From contig NZ_QVPD01000007.1 of assembly GCF_003416885.1 (NCBI RefSeq), forward strand, positions 13,039 to 77,038: a stretch of DNA of 64,000 nucleotides, read 5' to 3'. Below are positions 56,867 to 64,000 of this stretch, piece after piece (the first letter of the stretch is position 1; each line of letters begins with the position of its first letter). Source of the DNA: Cognatiluteimonas weifangensis. GTDB taxonomy: Bacteria; Pseudomonadota; Gammaproteobacteria; Xanthomonadales; Xanthomonadaceae. The notes beneath the pieces are model-generated. The model searched no databases. It was not told the origin of the DNA and saw nothing but the letters and a program-made list of their open reading frames with translations. The translations under genes were made by a program, and so were the position numbers.

Positions 56867-58432
56867 ATGCCATCGCCCCTGACAACGCGCCCCTTGCCGC
56901 TGGCGCTGCTGGCGTGCGCACTCGCCGCCTGTTCGCCCTCGCCTGCGCCCGACGCCGCGGCACCGGCCGCCGCGCCCGCCAGGCCCGCGCCGGCGGCGGG
57001 CAATCAGGCCGACAGTACCGACGCCAACGCCACCCGCCTGACCGTCTACAGCGGCGACTACGAGACCCTCGCCGCGCGCGGCGGCGCGCCGGCGGCCGAC
57101 ATGCCCGGCTACGCCCTGGTCGACAGCACCCTGCACTACGGCCTCAAGGCCGGCGCCAACACCATCACCCTCGGCCACCTGCCGCGCGCGCTCGACATCG
57201 CCGCGGTATCGCTGCGCGCGGCCGATGCCGGCGTCGCGATCCAGGGCCAGCGCTATCTGGCCGCGCCCGCCAACGCCGCCGCGGTGATCGCGGTCGCGCT
57301 CGGGCAGCGGGTCGCGGTCGAGCACACCTCCGGCGGCGCCAAACAGAGCGACAGCGGCGTCCTGGTCGCGGCCGGCAACGGCCTCACCCTCGCCCTGGCC
57401 GACGGCCGCACCAAGGTCATCCGCGAGTACGACAGCTTCAGCCTGCTCGATGCCGAGCGGCAGCCGGCGGCCGAACCGACGCTGCGCTGGCAGGTGCAGG
57501 CGCAGCGCGCCGGCGACGCCCGCTTTACCCTGTCCTACCCCACCGGCGGCCTGGCCTGGCGCGCCGAATACCTCGCGGTGTTGGCACCCGGCAGCGAATG
57601 CCGGCTGTCGCTGGATGGCGCCGCGCTGGTCGCCAACCGCTCCGGCATCGGCTTCCCGGATGCGGCGCTGACGCTGGTGGCGGGCGTGCCCAACCGCGTG
57701 CGCGGGGAATCGCCGGTGATGTTCGAGACCGCCGCGGATGCCCGCACGATGGCAGCCCCGCCGCTACCGCAACCGCGCACTTCCGGCGAATACCACGCCT
57801 ACCCGATCCCGGCCCGCACCACCCTGGCCGATGGCGCCATCGAGCGCGTGCCGCTGTTCGCGCGGCTGCCGGCGGTGGCCTGCGCACGCGCCTACGAGAC
57901 CGCGCCGCGCACGAACGTTTGGCAACCGCCGCAGCCGCTGCTGGATCCCGGCTACAACGACGAGACCGGCCCGCAACCGGTGCAGGCGACCGTTTCCTTC
58001 GCCAACACCAAGGCCGCCGGCCTCGGCCGCCCGCTGCCGGCCGGGCGCGTGCGCGTGTTCGACGGCGCCGATTTCCTCGGAGAATCGCAACTGGCGCACA
58101 CGCCCGAGGGCGCCGACATCCACCTGGAAGTCGGCAGCGCCTTCGACCTGACCGCCACGCGCGCGCGCCGGGCCTTCAATGTCGATCGCGCCGGCCGCAG
58201 CATGACCGAAGCCTTCGCCGTCACCGTGGGCAACGCCAGGCAAACCGACGCCACCGTCACCGTGGTCGAACCGCTGCCGCGCTGGAGCGACTGGGACATC
58301 GTCGCCAGCAGCGTGCCGGCGAAACGGCGCGACGCGCAGCGCGTCGAGTTCGCGCTGCCGGTCGCGGCCGGCGGCAAAACCGTGCTGACCTACACCGTGC
58401 GCTACCGCTGGCCGCAAGGAGTGACGCCATGA
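56867..58432 (+). CDS. DUF4139 domain lipoprotein
   Basis: A 521-residue exported protein with a lipobox (LACALAACS) and an Ala/Pro-rich linker (residues about 25-45). The C-terminal DUF4139 part is recognisable by FTLSYPTGGLAWRAEYLAVL, the VPLFA segment and GRSMTEAFAVTVGNARQTDATVTVVEPLPR. The function of DUF4139 is not established. The start is ATG at 56867 with GGAG seven bases upstream; a TTG five codons before is less likely. It overlaps the following isomerase-type gene (ATGA). Confidence 0.88.
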   Translation: MPSPLTTRPLPLALLACALAACSPSPAPDAAAPAAAPARPAPAAGNQADSTDANATRLTVYSGDYETLAARGGAPAADMPGYALVDSTLHYGLKAGANTITLGHLPRALDIAAVSLRAADAGVAIQGQRYLAAPANAAAVIAVALGQRVAVEHTSGGAKQSDSGVLVAAGNGLTLALADGRTKVIREYDSFSLLDAERQPAAEPTLRWQVQAQRAGDARFTLSYPTGGLAWRAEYLAVLAPGSECRLSLDGAALVANRSGIGFPDAALTLVAGVPNRVRGESPVMFETAADARTMAAPPLPQPRTSGEYHAYPIPARTTLADGAIERVPLFARLPAVACARAYETAPRTNVWQPPQPLLDPGYNDETGPQPVQATVSFANTKAAGLGRPLPAGRVRVFDGADFLGESQLAHTPEGADIHLEVGSAFDLTATRARRAFNVDRAGRSMTEAFAVTVGNARQTDATVTVVEPLPRWSDWDIVASSVPAKRRDAQRVEFALPVAAGGKTVLTYTVRYRWPQGVTP

Positions 58433-59190
58433 CCGGGCTGGTGCAGACCATCGATCACGGCGCGGTGCGCGAACTGCGGCTGGCGCGACCGCCGGTCAAT
58501 GCCCTGGACCCGCAGCTGTGCGCCGACCTGGTCGCGGCGGTCGCCGCGGCGGTGGACGCCGGCGCCCAGGGCCTGGTGCTGGCGGGCGGGCCGAAGGTGT
58601 TCTCGGCCGGGCTCGATGTCCCCTATCTGGTGGCGCTGGGCGACGACCGCGCGGCGTTGCGCGCGGCCTGGGAAGGCTTTTTCGAGGCGGCGCGCGCGCT
58701 CGCGCAGGCGCCGGTACCGGTGGTGGCCGCGATCGACGGCCACGCACCGGCCGGCGGTTGCGTGCTGGCGCTGTGCTGCGATTACCGGGTGATGGCGAGT
58801 GGGCCGTTCGCCATCGGCCTCAACGAGACCCGGGTCGGGCTGGTGGCGCCCGAGGGCATCCAGCACCTGCTGCGGCGCGTGGTCGGCCCGTACCGCGCCG
58901 AACGCCTGCTGGTCGCGGGCGAGCTGGTCGAGGCCGAGCGTGCGCTGGCGCTGGGCCTGGTCGACGAACTGGTCGAGGTCGAACACGTCGCCACCCGCGC
59001 CCGCATCTGGCTGGAGCAACTGCTGGCGCTGCCGCGGCAACCGATGCTGGTGACGCGGCAGATCGCGCGCACCGACCTGGTCGCGGCGCTGACGCCCGAG
59101 CGCATCCAGCTCGACCGCTTCGTCGACGCCTGGTTCGGGCCCGACGCGCAAGCCGCGCTGCGCGCGCTGGTGGCGAAACTCGGCAAGTGA
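58429..59190 (+). CDS. Enoyl-CoA hydratase/isomerase family protein, probably a delta3-delta2-enoyl-CoA isomerase type
   Basis: A 253-residue crotonase-fold enzyme. The oxyanion-hole segment SAGLDVPYLV and GHAPAGGCVLALCCDYRV are present. The hydratase Glu in GGxxEL is Val here (GGCVLAL), while the second acidic residue is in IGLNETRVGLVAPEG, the pattern of mitochondrial enoyl-CoA isomerase (ECI1) as I recall it. So double-bond isomerisation is favoured over hydration. The ATG overlaps the DUF4139 stop by four bases. Confidence 0.88.
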   Translation: MTGLVQTIDHGAVRELRLARPPVNALDPQLCADLVAAVAAAVDAGAQGLVLAGGPKVFSAGLDVPYLVALGDDRAALRAAWEGFFEAARALAQAPVPVVAAIDGHAPAGGCVLALCCDYRVMASGPFAIGLNETRVGLVAPEGIQHLLRRVVGPYRAERLLVAGELVEAERALALGLVDELVEVEHVATRARIWLEQLLALPRQPMLVTRQIARTDLVAALTPERIQLDRFVDAWFGPDAQAALRALVAKLGK

Positions 59191-59279
59191 GGCCCGCCGC
59201 CCGGCGGCGGGTCGCATCCCGGAACCGACGACCGCAGGGCCGGCCTCGGCCGCGAGCTTTTGGGGGCGCAGGCGCCGAT

Positions 59280-59308
59280 GCCACCGCGGCTGACGCCGCT
59301 CCTGCAAA
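59280..59308. repeat. REP-like palindromic element
   Basis: On the minus strand TGCAGGAGCGGCGTCAGCCGCGG resembles the GGGAGCGGCTTCAGCCGCGA type of REP found in pseudomonads and xanthomonads. A half-related GGGAGCGGCCGGTGG (minus strand) lies about 60 bases away. The rest of the 186-base gap has nothing else. Confidence 0.65.
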
Positions 59309-59376
59309 CCACCGGCCGCGCCGACAAGTTATCGGCGGCCGCCCCTGACCACCGGCCGCTCCCGCGGGCAATGCAC

Positions 59377-60228
59377 TCAGGCCGCGCCGGTCGCGACCGG
59401 GCGCGTGGGGTCGGCGATCCAGCCGCTCCACGATCCGGTGAACAGCTTCGCGCCCTTGAACCCGGCGCGCTCCATCGCCAGCAGGTGATGGCAGGCGGTG
59501 ACGCCGCTGCCACACATCACCATCGTCTGCGTCGGCGCGTGCGCGCCGAGCAGGGCACGGAATTCCTCCGCCAGCTGGATCGGCGTCTTGAAACGGCCGT
59601 CGACCAGGTTGTCGGCGTAGGGCCGGTTGCGCGCACCGGGCACGTGCCCGGCGATGCGGTCCAGATGCTCGTTCTCGCCGCGGAAGCGGTCGGCCGCGCG
59701 CGCGTCGATCAGCAGCTCGCCCGCAGCCAGCCGTGCCTGCACCTGGCCGGCATCGAGCAGGCGACCGGCATCGAATTGCGCGACGTAGCGCGCCGCCGGC
59801 GGCGCAGGCATGCGGCTGTCCACCGGCAGCCCGCGGCCGGTCCAGCGCGCCCAGCCGCCGTCGAGCACCGCCACTTTCTCGTGGCCCAGGGCGCGCAGCA
59901 TGAACCACGCACGCGCAGCGAGGGCGCCGTCGCCGTCGTCGTAGACGATGACCTGGTGCTGCGGGGTGATCCCCCAGACGCCGAGCCGGGCGGTGAAGTC
60001 GGCCGCCTCCGGCCACGGATGCCGGCCCTGGTCGCGCTTGCGATGGTCGGACAGGTCGCGGTCCAGGTGCGCGTAGACGGCGCCGGGCAGATGCGACTGT
60101 TGGTAGGCCAGCTCGCCGGCTCCGGGGTTGGCCAGCGAGAAGCGGCAATCGATGATCGCCAGGTCCGCGCGCCCGAGCGCGATCGACAGGGTCTCGGCCT
60201 GCACCAGCGTGGTCCATCCGGCCATCAT
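59377..60228 (-). CDS. sseA: 3-mercaptopyruvate sulfurtransferase (rhodanese family)
   Basis: A 283-residue enzyme of two rhodanese domains; the first is inactive, the second has the catalytic cysteine in CGSGVTACHHLLAMERAG. The CG(S/T)GVT loop marks mercaptopyruvate sulfurtransferases; thiosulfate rhodaneses have CRKGVT. The ATG at 60228 overlaps the Nudix stop by four bases and has GGAG upstream; a second ATG follows directly. It would transfer sulfur from 3-mercaptopyruvate to thiol acceptors or cyanide. Confidence 0.95.
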   Translation of the reverse strand: MMAGWTTLVQAETLSIALGRADLAIIDCRFSLANPGAGELAYQQSHLPGAVYAHLDRDLSDHRKRDQGRHPWPEAADFTARLGVWGITPQHQVIVYDDGDGALAARAWFMLRALGHEKVAVLDGGWARWTGRGLPVDSRMPAPPAARYVAQFDAGRLLDAGQVQARLAAGELLIDARAADRFRGENEHLDRIAGHVPGARNRPYADNLVDGRFKTPIQLAEEFRALLGAHAPTQTMVMCGSGVTACHHLLAMERAGFKGAKLFTGSWSGWIADPTRPVATGAA

Positions 60229-60848
60229 GCGTTCTCCAGTCGTTGTCGCAGGTTGTACAGGATCGAAGCGGTCGCGCCCCAGATCCGCCGCTGCGGATTG
60301 TCCCTGTTGACGAATTCCAGCACCGTGCGCGGCCGTCCGTGCCAGTCCAGGCGCACGCTGCGCAGGTTGTCCGCTGCCATCAGGTAATCCAGCGGCACCT
60401 CGAATACCTCGGCCACCTCCCGCGCATCCGGGTGCGCGACGTAGTCCGGGGCGACGACCGCGACCAGCGGCAGCACCCGGAAACCGGTGATGGTGGCCAG
60501 CGGATCCAGCCAGCCCAGCGGCGCCAGTTGCGACTGCGCCAGGCCGACCTCCTCGCCGGTCTCGCGGATCGCAGCGGCGCCGGCGTCGGCATCGCAAGGC
60601 TCGATCCGCCCGCCGGGAAAGCTGACCTGCCCGGCATGATGGCGCAACGCGTCGGTGCGCCGGGTCAGCAGGACCTGCGTGCCCTGCCCGCGCGGCACCA
60701 GGCCGACCAGCACCGCGGCCGCGACCGGTGCGGTCGCAGGCAGCAGGTCGGCTACCTCGTCCAGGTTCCAGGCCGTCCGCTGCGGAATGGCGGCCAGCGG
60801 ATGCAGGGCCGCCTGTATCTGTCGCAACCCCGGCGGCAGGATGATCAC
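60225..60848 (-). CDS. Nudix hydrolase, CoA pyrophosphatase (NudL)-like
   Basis: A 207-residue hydrolase with the Nudix box GGRIEPCDADAGAAAIRETGEEVGL. The neighbouring segments (LLTRRTDALRHHAGQVSFPGG) fit the coenzyme A pyrophosphatase subfamily. The start is GTG at 60848, overlapping the DUF1289 stop (GTGA); upstream sequence in this phase is a shadow of DUF1289. It is joined by short overlaps to DUF1289 and sseA, one minus-strand operon. Confidence 0.9.
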   Translation of the reverse strand: MIILPPGLRQIQAALHPLAAIPQRTAWNLDEVADLLPATAPVAAAVLVGLVPRGQGTQVLLTRRTDALRHHAGQVSFPGGRIEPCDADAGAAAIRETGEEVGLAQSQLAPLGWLDPLATITGFRVLPLVAVVAPDYVAHPDAREVAEVFEVPLDYLMAADNLRSVRLDWHGRPRTVLEFVNRDNPQRRIWGATASILYNLRQRLENA

Positions 60849-61042
60849 GAGCCCTCGAGGGAAGTCGCGGCGGCCGCGCGTGCCGGCAGCTCCTGCAGCA
60901 GGCGCAGCCGCTGTTCGTCGCCCATCCGCGACCAGGCCGCGATCTCGGCGGCGCTGCGGCGGCAACCCTCGCACAGGCCGTCCGCACCCAGGCGGCAGAG
61001 GCCGATGCAGGGGCTGAGGACGGCGCTGAAGCTGGAAGTCAT
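60845..61042 (-). CDS. DUF1289 family protein
   Basis: A 65-residue protein with the family motif SPCIGLCRLGADGLCEGCRRSAAEIAAW, four cysteines that could hold a metal or Fe-S site. The following residues MGDEQRLRLLQELPARA are helical. Function unknown in the family. It overlaps the Nudix gene by four bases and starts close to the fkpA-type gene's terminator. Start ATG at 61042. Confidence 0.87.
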   Translation of the reverse strand: MTSSFSAVLSPCIGLCRLGADGLCEGCRRSAAEIAAWSRMGDEQRLRLLQELPARAAAATSLEGS

Positions 61043-61061
61043 CCCGGGCACGGCAAGACAA

Positions 61062-61092
61062 TAAAAAACCCGGCCATTGTAGCGGCCGGGTT
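61062..61092 (-). terminator. Rho-independent terminator after the FKBP-like gene
   Basis: AACCCGGCC and GGCCGGGTT pair around an eight-base loop; on the minus strand TTTTTTATT follows. The DUF1289 gene starts 20 bases beyond, so its promoter must lie in or near this site. Confidence 0.88.
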
Positions 61093-61122
61093 CTGGACGT
61101 GCCGGAAGGCGGCTGCCGCGGC

Positions 61123-61809
61123 TTACTTCACGCCGAGCAGCTTGACCTCGAACACCACCGCCACGTTCGGCGGGAACGGGCTGCGCGGATCGGCGCCGAA
61201 AGCCTTGTCCGGCGGCAATGCCACTTCCCACTTGGAACCGGCCGGCATCTGCATCAGCACCTCGCGGATCGCTGGCATCTCGATCTCGCTGAGCTTGGTC
61301 GACTCCATCTTCTGCGCCGGTTGCGCCGGAGTCGGGTGCTGGCCCCAGGGATACGGGCCGCCGACTTCCAGTTCGACGCTGCTGCCCAGAGTGGGCTTGG
61401 CGCCGTTGCCGACCTCGATGACGCGGTACTGCACGCCATTGGCCAGGGTCTTGACCCCGGCCTTGGCCTTGTTCTGGGCCAGGAAGCTGTCGCTGCGGGT
61501 CTTGTTCTCGGCCGCGGCCTTGTCGTAGGCGGCCTTGGCCTTGGCCTGCATGCGCTTTTGCATGTCCTGGTAGGCGCTGCGCATCTGATCCACCGGCACC
61601 GCCGGGTCCTTCTTCGCGTAGCCGTCGGCCAGCGCCTTGGTCATGGTGTTGAGATCCAGCGCCTCGCCGCTCTCGATCGCCTCGCGGCCGAGCTGGTACC
61701 CCAGGGCGTAGCTGAGCTTGCCCTTGGCGGAGGTCGTGTCCTGCGCAATGGCCAGGCCAGAGCTCAGGGTCAGGGCCGCCAGGGTGGCGGTGAGCAAACG
61801 CAACTTCAT
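61123..61809 (-). CDS. FKBP-type (Mip/FkpA-like) exported protein with divergent isomerase domain
   Basis: A 228-residue protein with a cleavable signal (LRLLTATLAALTLSSGLAIAQ) and the FKBP_N dimer domain (KLSYALGYQLGREAI, AYQDMQKRMQAKAKAAYDKAAAENK). The C-terminal domain follows VKTLANGVQYRVIEVGNG, but the usual VHYxGxLxDGxxFDSS region is replaced by ELEVGGPYPWGQHPTPAQP, and GWxEGL-type residues are altered; FGADPRSPFPPNVAVVFEVKLLGV is near normal. So isomerase activity is doubtful and a chaperone role more likely. Start ATG at 61809. Confidence 0.85.
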   Translation of the reverse strand: MKLRLLTATLAALTLSSGLAIAQDTTSAKGKLSYALGYQLGREAIESGEALDLNTMTKALADGYAKKDPAVPVDQMRSAYQDMQKRMQAKAKAAYDKAAAENKTRSDSFLAQNKAKAGVKTLANGVQYRVIEVGNGAKPTLGSSVELEVGGPYPWGQHPTPAQPAQKMESTKLSEIEMPAIREVLMQMPAGSKWEVALPPDKAFGADPRSPFPPNVAVVFEVKLLGVK

Positions 61810-62018
61810 TCGGTGGGGCCTCCGGTTGGAGCTTGAGGATCTGGGATGGCGCCAGGGCCGGCCGCGGACGATGGAAGAACCGCCCGCCGAACCGGACACG
61901 GTGACGCGTTAGGATAACGGCCGCCGGCCTTAACCGCCACTGACGACTCCCGTCCGACCCGCGCCGAGCCGCAGAGTTCCGCGCGCTCGGCCACTCCACG
62001 GACCCTTGCGAGCCCCCC

Positions 62019-62801
62019 ATGACCGAACCCCTCCTGCTGAGCAACGACCACGGCGCGGTGCGCGTGCTGACCGTCAACCGTCCCGACAAGCTGAACGCAT
62101 TGAACGCCGCCACGCTGGATGCGCTGCATGCCGCCTTCGCCGCCGCCGCGGCCGAACCGGCGGTGCGCGTGCTGGTGCTCACCGGTGCCGGTCCCAAGGC
62201 CTTCGTCGCCGGCGCCGACATCGCCGAGATGAACCCCCTGACCCCGGTGCAGGGCCGCGACTTCGCGCTGCGCGGGCAACGCATGATGCGCACGGTCGAG
62301 ACCCTGCCCAAGCCGGTGATCGCGATGGTCAACGGCTATGCCCTGGGCGGCGGTCTGGAGCTGGCCCTGTGCTGCCACCTGCGGATCGCCGCGGACACGG
62401 CCAGGGTCGGACAACCGGAAGTCGGACTCGGCCTGATTCCGGGCTTCGGCGGCAGCCAGCGGCTGCTGCGCCTGGCCGGGCGCGCGGCGACCCTGGAGCT
62501 GTGCCTGACCGGCGCGCCGGTCGACGCGGCACGCGCGCTGCAGCTGGGCATCGTCAACCGCGTGGTACCGGCCGCCGAACTCGAAGAGCAGACCATGGCG
62601 CTGGCGCAGCAACTGGCGAACGCCGCGCCGCTGGCGCTGCGCGGGGTGCTGGATTGCGTCAACTACGGCGGCGAATGCGGGATCGAGGAAGGCCTGGCGT
62701 ACGAGGCGACGCAGTTCGGGCTGATGTTCGCCACCGACGACATGCGCGAGGGCACCACCGCGTTCCTCGAACGACGCAAACCCACCTTCGTCGGCCGCTG
62801 A
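62019..62801 (+). CDS. Enoyl-CoA hydratase
   Basis: A 260-residue crotonase-fold enzyme of fatty-acid or related acyl-CoA breakdown. Oxyanion-hole AFVAGADIAEM, both catalytic glutamates (NGYALGGGLELALCC and VGQPEVGLGLIPGFGGSQRL) and a C-terminal helix typical of hydratases. The ATG at 62019 gives the usual MTEPLLLSNDHGAVRVLTVNRPDKLNAL start. It lies two bases before the next gene's likely TTG start. Confidence 0.95.
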   Translation: MTEPLLLSNDHGAVRVLTVNRPDKLNALNAATLDALHAAFAAAAAEPAVRVLVLTGAGPKAFVAGADIAEMNPLTPVQGRDFALRGQRMMRTVETLPKPVIAMVNGYALGGGLELALCCHLRIAADTARVGQPEVGLGLIPGFGGSQRLLRLAGRAATLELCLTGAPVDAARALQLGIVNRVVPAAELEEQTMALAQQLANAAPLALRGVLDCVNYGGECGIEEGLAYEATQFGLMFATDDMREGTTAFLERRKPTFVGR

Positions 62802-62802
62802 G

Positions 62803-63213
62803 TTGGCGGACGCCGATGCCAGCCTGCCTTGCCCGGGTTGCGGCTGCCGTGCCGTAGCCGGCGCGCGTGCGCACGCGTTGCAGGCTGCGCTGCGCCGCGA
62901 CGACTTCGACGCGGCGATCGAGCTGGGCCTGCTGGATGCCGGCATCGATTGCGCCGGCTGCAACGCCGCGTGCCGCGATGCCTTGCGCGCCGCGCGTCTG
63001 GCGCGCACGCGCGCACTGGCTGCGCGCGAACGCTTCCGCGCCCGCGAAGCCCGACTGGCCCGGCGGCAACGCGAGCGCCGCGAACGCCGCAGGCCGGCCG
63101 CGGGCGATGCCGGCGAGCGCGCCGCCACCACGCCGACCGCCGCGCTGCCACCAGCCGCGGCCGCGGCGCTGGCCCGCGCCCTGGCCCGGGCCGGTCGGCG
63201 CGGCCAGCGGTGA
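62803..63213 (+). CDS. Basic cysteine-containing protein upstream of nth
   Basis: A 136-residue protein, not recognised. Two cysteine clusters lie at the start (CPGCGC and CAGCNAAC). The middle (LARTRALAARERFRAREARLARRQRERRERR) is a highly charged helix, followed by an Ala-rich tail. No ATG is in frame; TTG at 62803, one base past the hydratase stop, is the only early start. The stop overlaps nth (GTGA). By position it may be co-translated with nth. Clustered Cys suggests a metal or Fe-S site, unproven. Confidence 0.75.
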   Translation: MADADASLPCPGCGCRAVAGARAHALQAALRRDDFDAAIELGLLDAGIDCAGCNAACRDALRAARLARTRALAARERFRAREARLARRQRERRERRRPAAGDAGERAATTPTAALPPAAAAALARALARAGRRGQR

Positions 63214-63887
63214 GCGCCACGCCGACGCGCCGGCGCCACGCCAGCAAGCTGCGGCCGAAGGAGATCGAGGAACTGTTCGCGCGCCTCGCCGAACTCGACC
63301 CCGCGCCCACCACGGAGCTCGTCTACGCCACGCCGTTCGAACTGCTGGTTGCGGTGATCCTGTCGGCGCAGGCCACCGACGTCGGCGTCAACAAGGCCAC
63401 GCGGCGGCTGTTCCCGGTGGCCAACACCCCGCAGCGGATCCTCGCCCTCGGCGAGGACGGCCTGAAGCGCTACATCTCCAGCATCGGCCTGTACAACGCC
63501 AAGGCCGCGAACGTGATCGCGATGTGCCGGCAACTGCTGGAACTGCACGACGGCGAGGTGCCGCGCACCCGCGAAGCGCTGGAGGCGTTGCCCGGTGTCG
63601 GCCGCAAGACCGCCAACGTGGTGCTCAACACCGCCTTCGGCGAACCGACCATCGCCGTGGACACCCACATCTTCCGCGTCGCCAACCGCACCGGACTGGC
63701 GCCGGGCAGGACCGTGCGCGCGGTCGAGGATGGCCTGCTCAGGGTCGTGCCGGAGCGCTACCGGCGCGACGCCCATCACTGGCTGATCCTGCACGGTCGC
63801 TACACCTGCAAGGCGCGCCGACCCGAGTGCTGGCGCTGCCCGATCCGCGACCTGTGCCGCTGGCCGGACAAGACCGTCGAGCCCTGA
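63210..63887 (+). CDS. nth: Endonuclease III
   Basis: A 225-residue base-excision DNA glycosylase/AP lyase. The HhH motif LPGVGRKTANVVL carries Lys133; Asp151 is in VDTHIFRV; the 4Fe-4S cysteines C200, C207, C210 and C216 have the C-x6-C-x2-C-x5-C spacing. The start is GTG at 63210 (SATPTRRRHASKLRPKEIEELF), overlapping the previous gene's stop by four bases. Confidence 0.98.
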   Translation: MSATPTRRRHASKLRPKEIEELFARLAELDPAPTTELVYATPFELLVAVILSAQATDVGVNKATRRLFPVANTPQRILALGEDGLKRYISSIGLYNAKAANVIAMCRQLLELHDGEVPRTREALEALPGVGRKTANVVLNTAFGEPTIAVDTHIFRVANRTGLAPGRTVRAVEDGLLRVVPERYRRDAHHWLILHGRYTCKARRPECWRCPIRDLCRWPDKTVEP

Positions 63888-63991
63888 CTGTCGTCATCGC
63901 GAAACTGCGGCGCCACAAGACAGGCTTGTCACAATAACGAAAGATTCACGCTCTACGCTGCCCGCCGTCCTCCAACGCCCCAGGCATTTCC

Positions 63992-64000
63992 ATGAAACCC
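63992..64000 (+). CDS. Start of the next gene (first three codons only)
   Basis: ATG AAA CCC at the right edge. A run of AT-rich bases, including TTGTCA, lies 50-60 bases upstream and may be its promoter. Product not determinable. Confidence 0.4.

Noticed and set aside
63888-63991. Pho box before the gene at the right edge
   Set aside because: CTTGTCACAATAACGAAAG recalls half a Pho box, but the second repeat does not match well and the gene is unknown.

Overview
The window looks like a chromosomal segment of a high-GC gammaproteobacterium of the family Xanthomonadaceae (Lysobacter, Luteimonas or Xanthomonas-like). The main reasons are a LexA operator of the xanthomonad type (TTAGTAGTAATACTGCTAA) in front of lexA, the gene order lexA-recA-recX-alaS-csrA-tRNA-Ser, the gene families present, and strong GC bias, which produces long spurious antisense frames. 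Genus-level placement is inference. No phage, insertion sequence, CRISPR array, rRNA operon or replication origin was seen.

Layout. 1-8.1 kb: the 5' part of a hybrid NRPS-PKS gene (A-PCP-KS-AT, no condensation domain, adenylation pocket reading as threonine) that runs off the left edge. With it are a degenerate J-domain membrane protein, a PEP-CTERM/XrtA-type initiating sugar transferase, an Sfp-type phosphopantetheinyl transferase and an unidentified polytopic membrane protein. 8.1-14.9 kb: tRNA-Arg, tRNA-Ser, csrA, alaS, recX, recA, lexA and pncC, a housekeeping and SOS block on the minus strand. 15.0-19.3 kb: metal genes (TonB-dependent copper receptor, DUF2946 protein, ZIP transporter) and an ICMT-like methyltransferase. 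19.3-30.15 kb: a tightly packed minus-strand accessory block. It runs from a TetR regulator with an upstream inverted repeat through HlyD, a double ATPase, two ABC-2 permeases, a NodT outer-membrane factor, a DUF2892 protein, a beta-CASP metallo-beta-lactamase protein, a LOG-family protein and cytochrome c'. Gene debris lies at both ends (an ABC ATPase tail at 29.3-29.5 kb and a NodT-like tail at 19.35-19.41 kb).

30.4-36.3 kb: mutS and a MOSC gene, a gamma-lyase-type PLP enzyme with a divergent Lrp-type regulator, and an Hsp15-like S4 protein. 36.4-52.5 kb: core information-processing and envelope operons: rpsP-rimM-trmD-rplS, ffh, a CcsA/HemX-like gene, radA, tRNA-Thr, ribF-ileS-lspA-ispH, murJ, rpsT, obgE and rplU-rpmA. 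52.5-64 kb: a 28-bp perfect inverted repeat, uvrA and a thioesterase, a PCuAC copper chaperone, a DUF4139 lipoprotein, an enoyl-CoA isomerase-like protein, a REP-like element, sseA-nudix-DUF1289 (the last two overlapping by start/stop), a divergent FKBP-like protein, enoyl-CoA hydratase, a small basic protein and nth. The first codons of a further gene are at the right edge.

How it fits together. The phosphopantetheinyl transferase could activate the carrier domain of the NRPS-PKS. Copper handling recurs (receptor, DUF2946, PCuAC). The 20-30 kb block is the best candidate for an undescribed system: its tripartite ABC exporter genes are linked by overlaps or gaps of a few bases to a beta-CASP nuclease-like protein, a LOG phosphoribohydrolase-like protein and a periplasmic haem protein, apparently under one TetR regulator. 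Start sites were chosen by family N-termini, Shine-Dalgarno spacing and start/stop overlaps. No database search was run.
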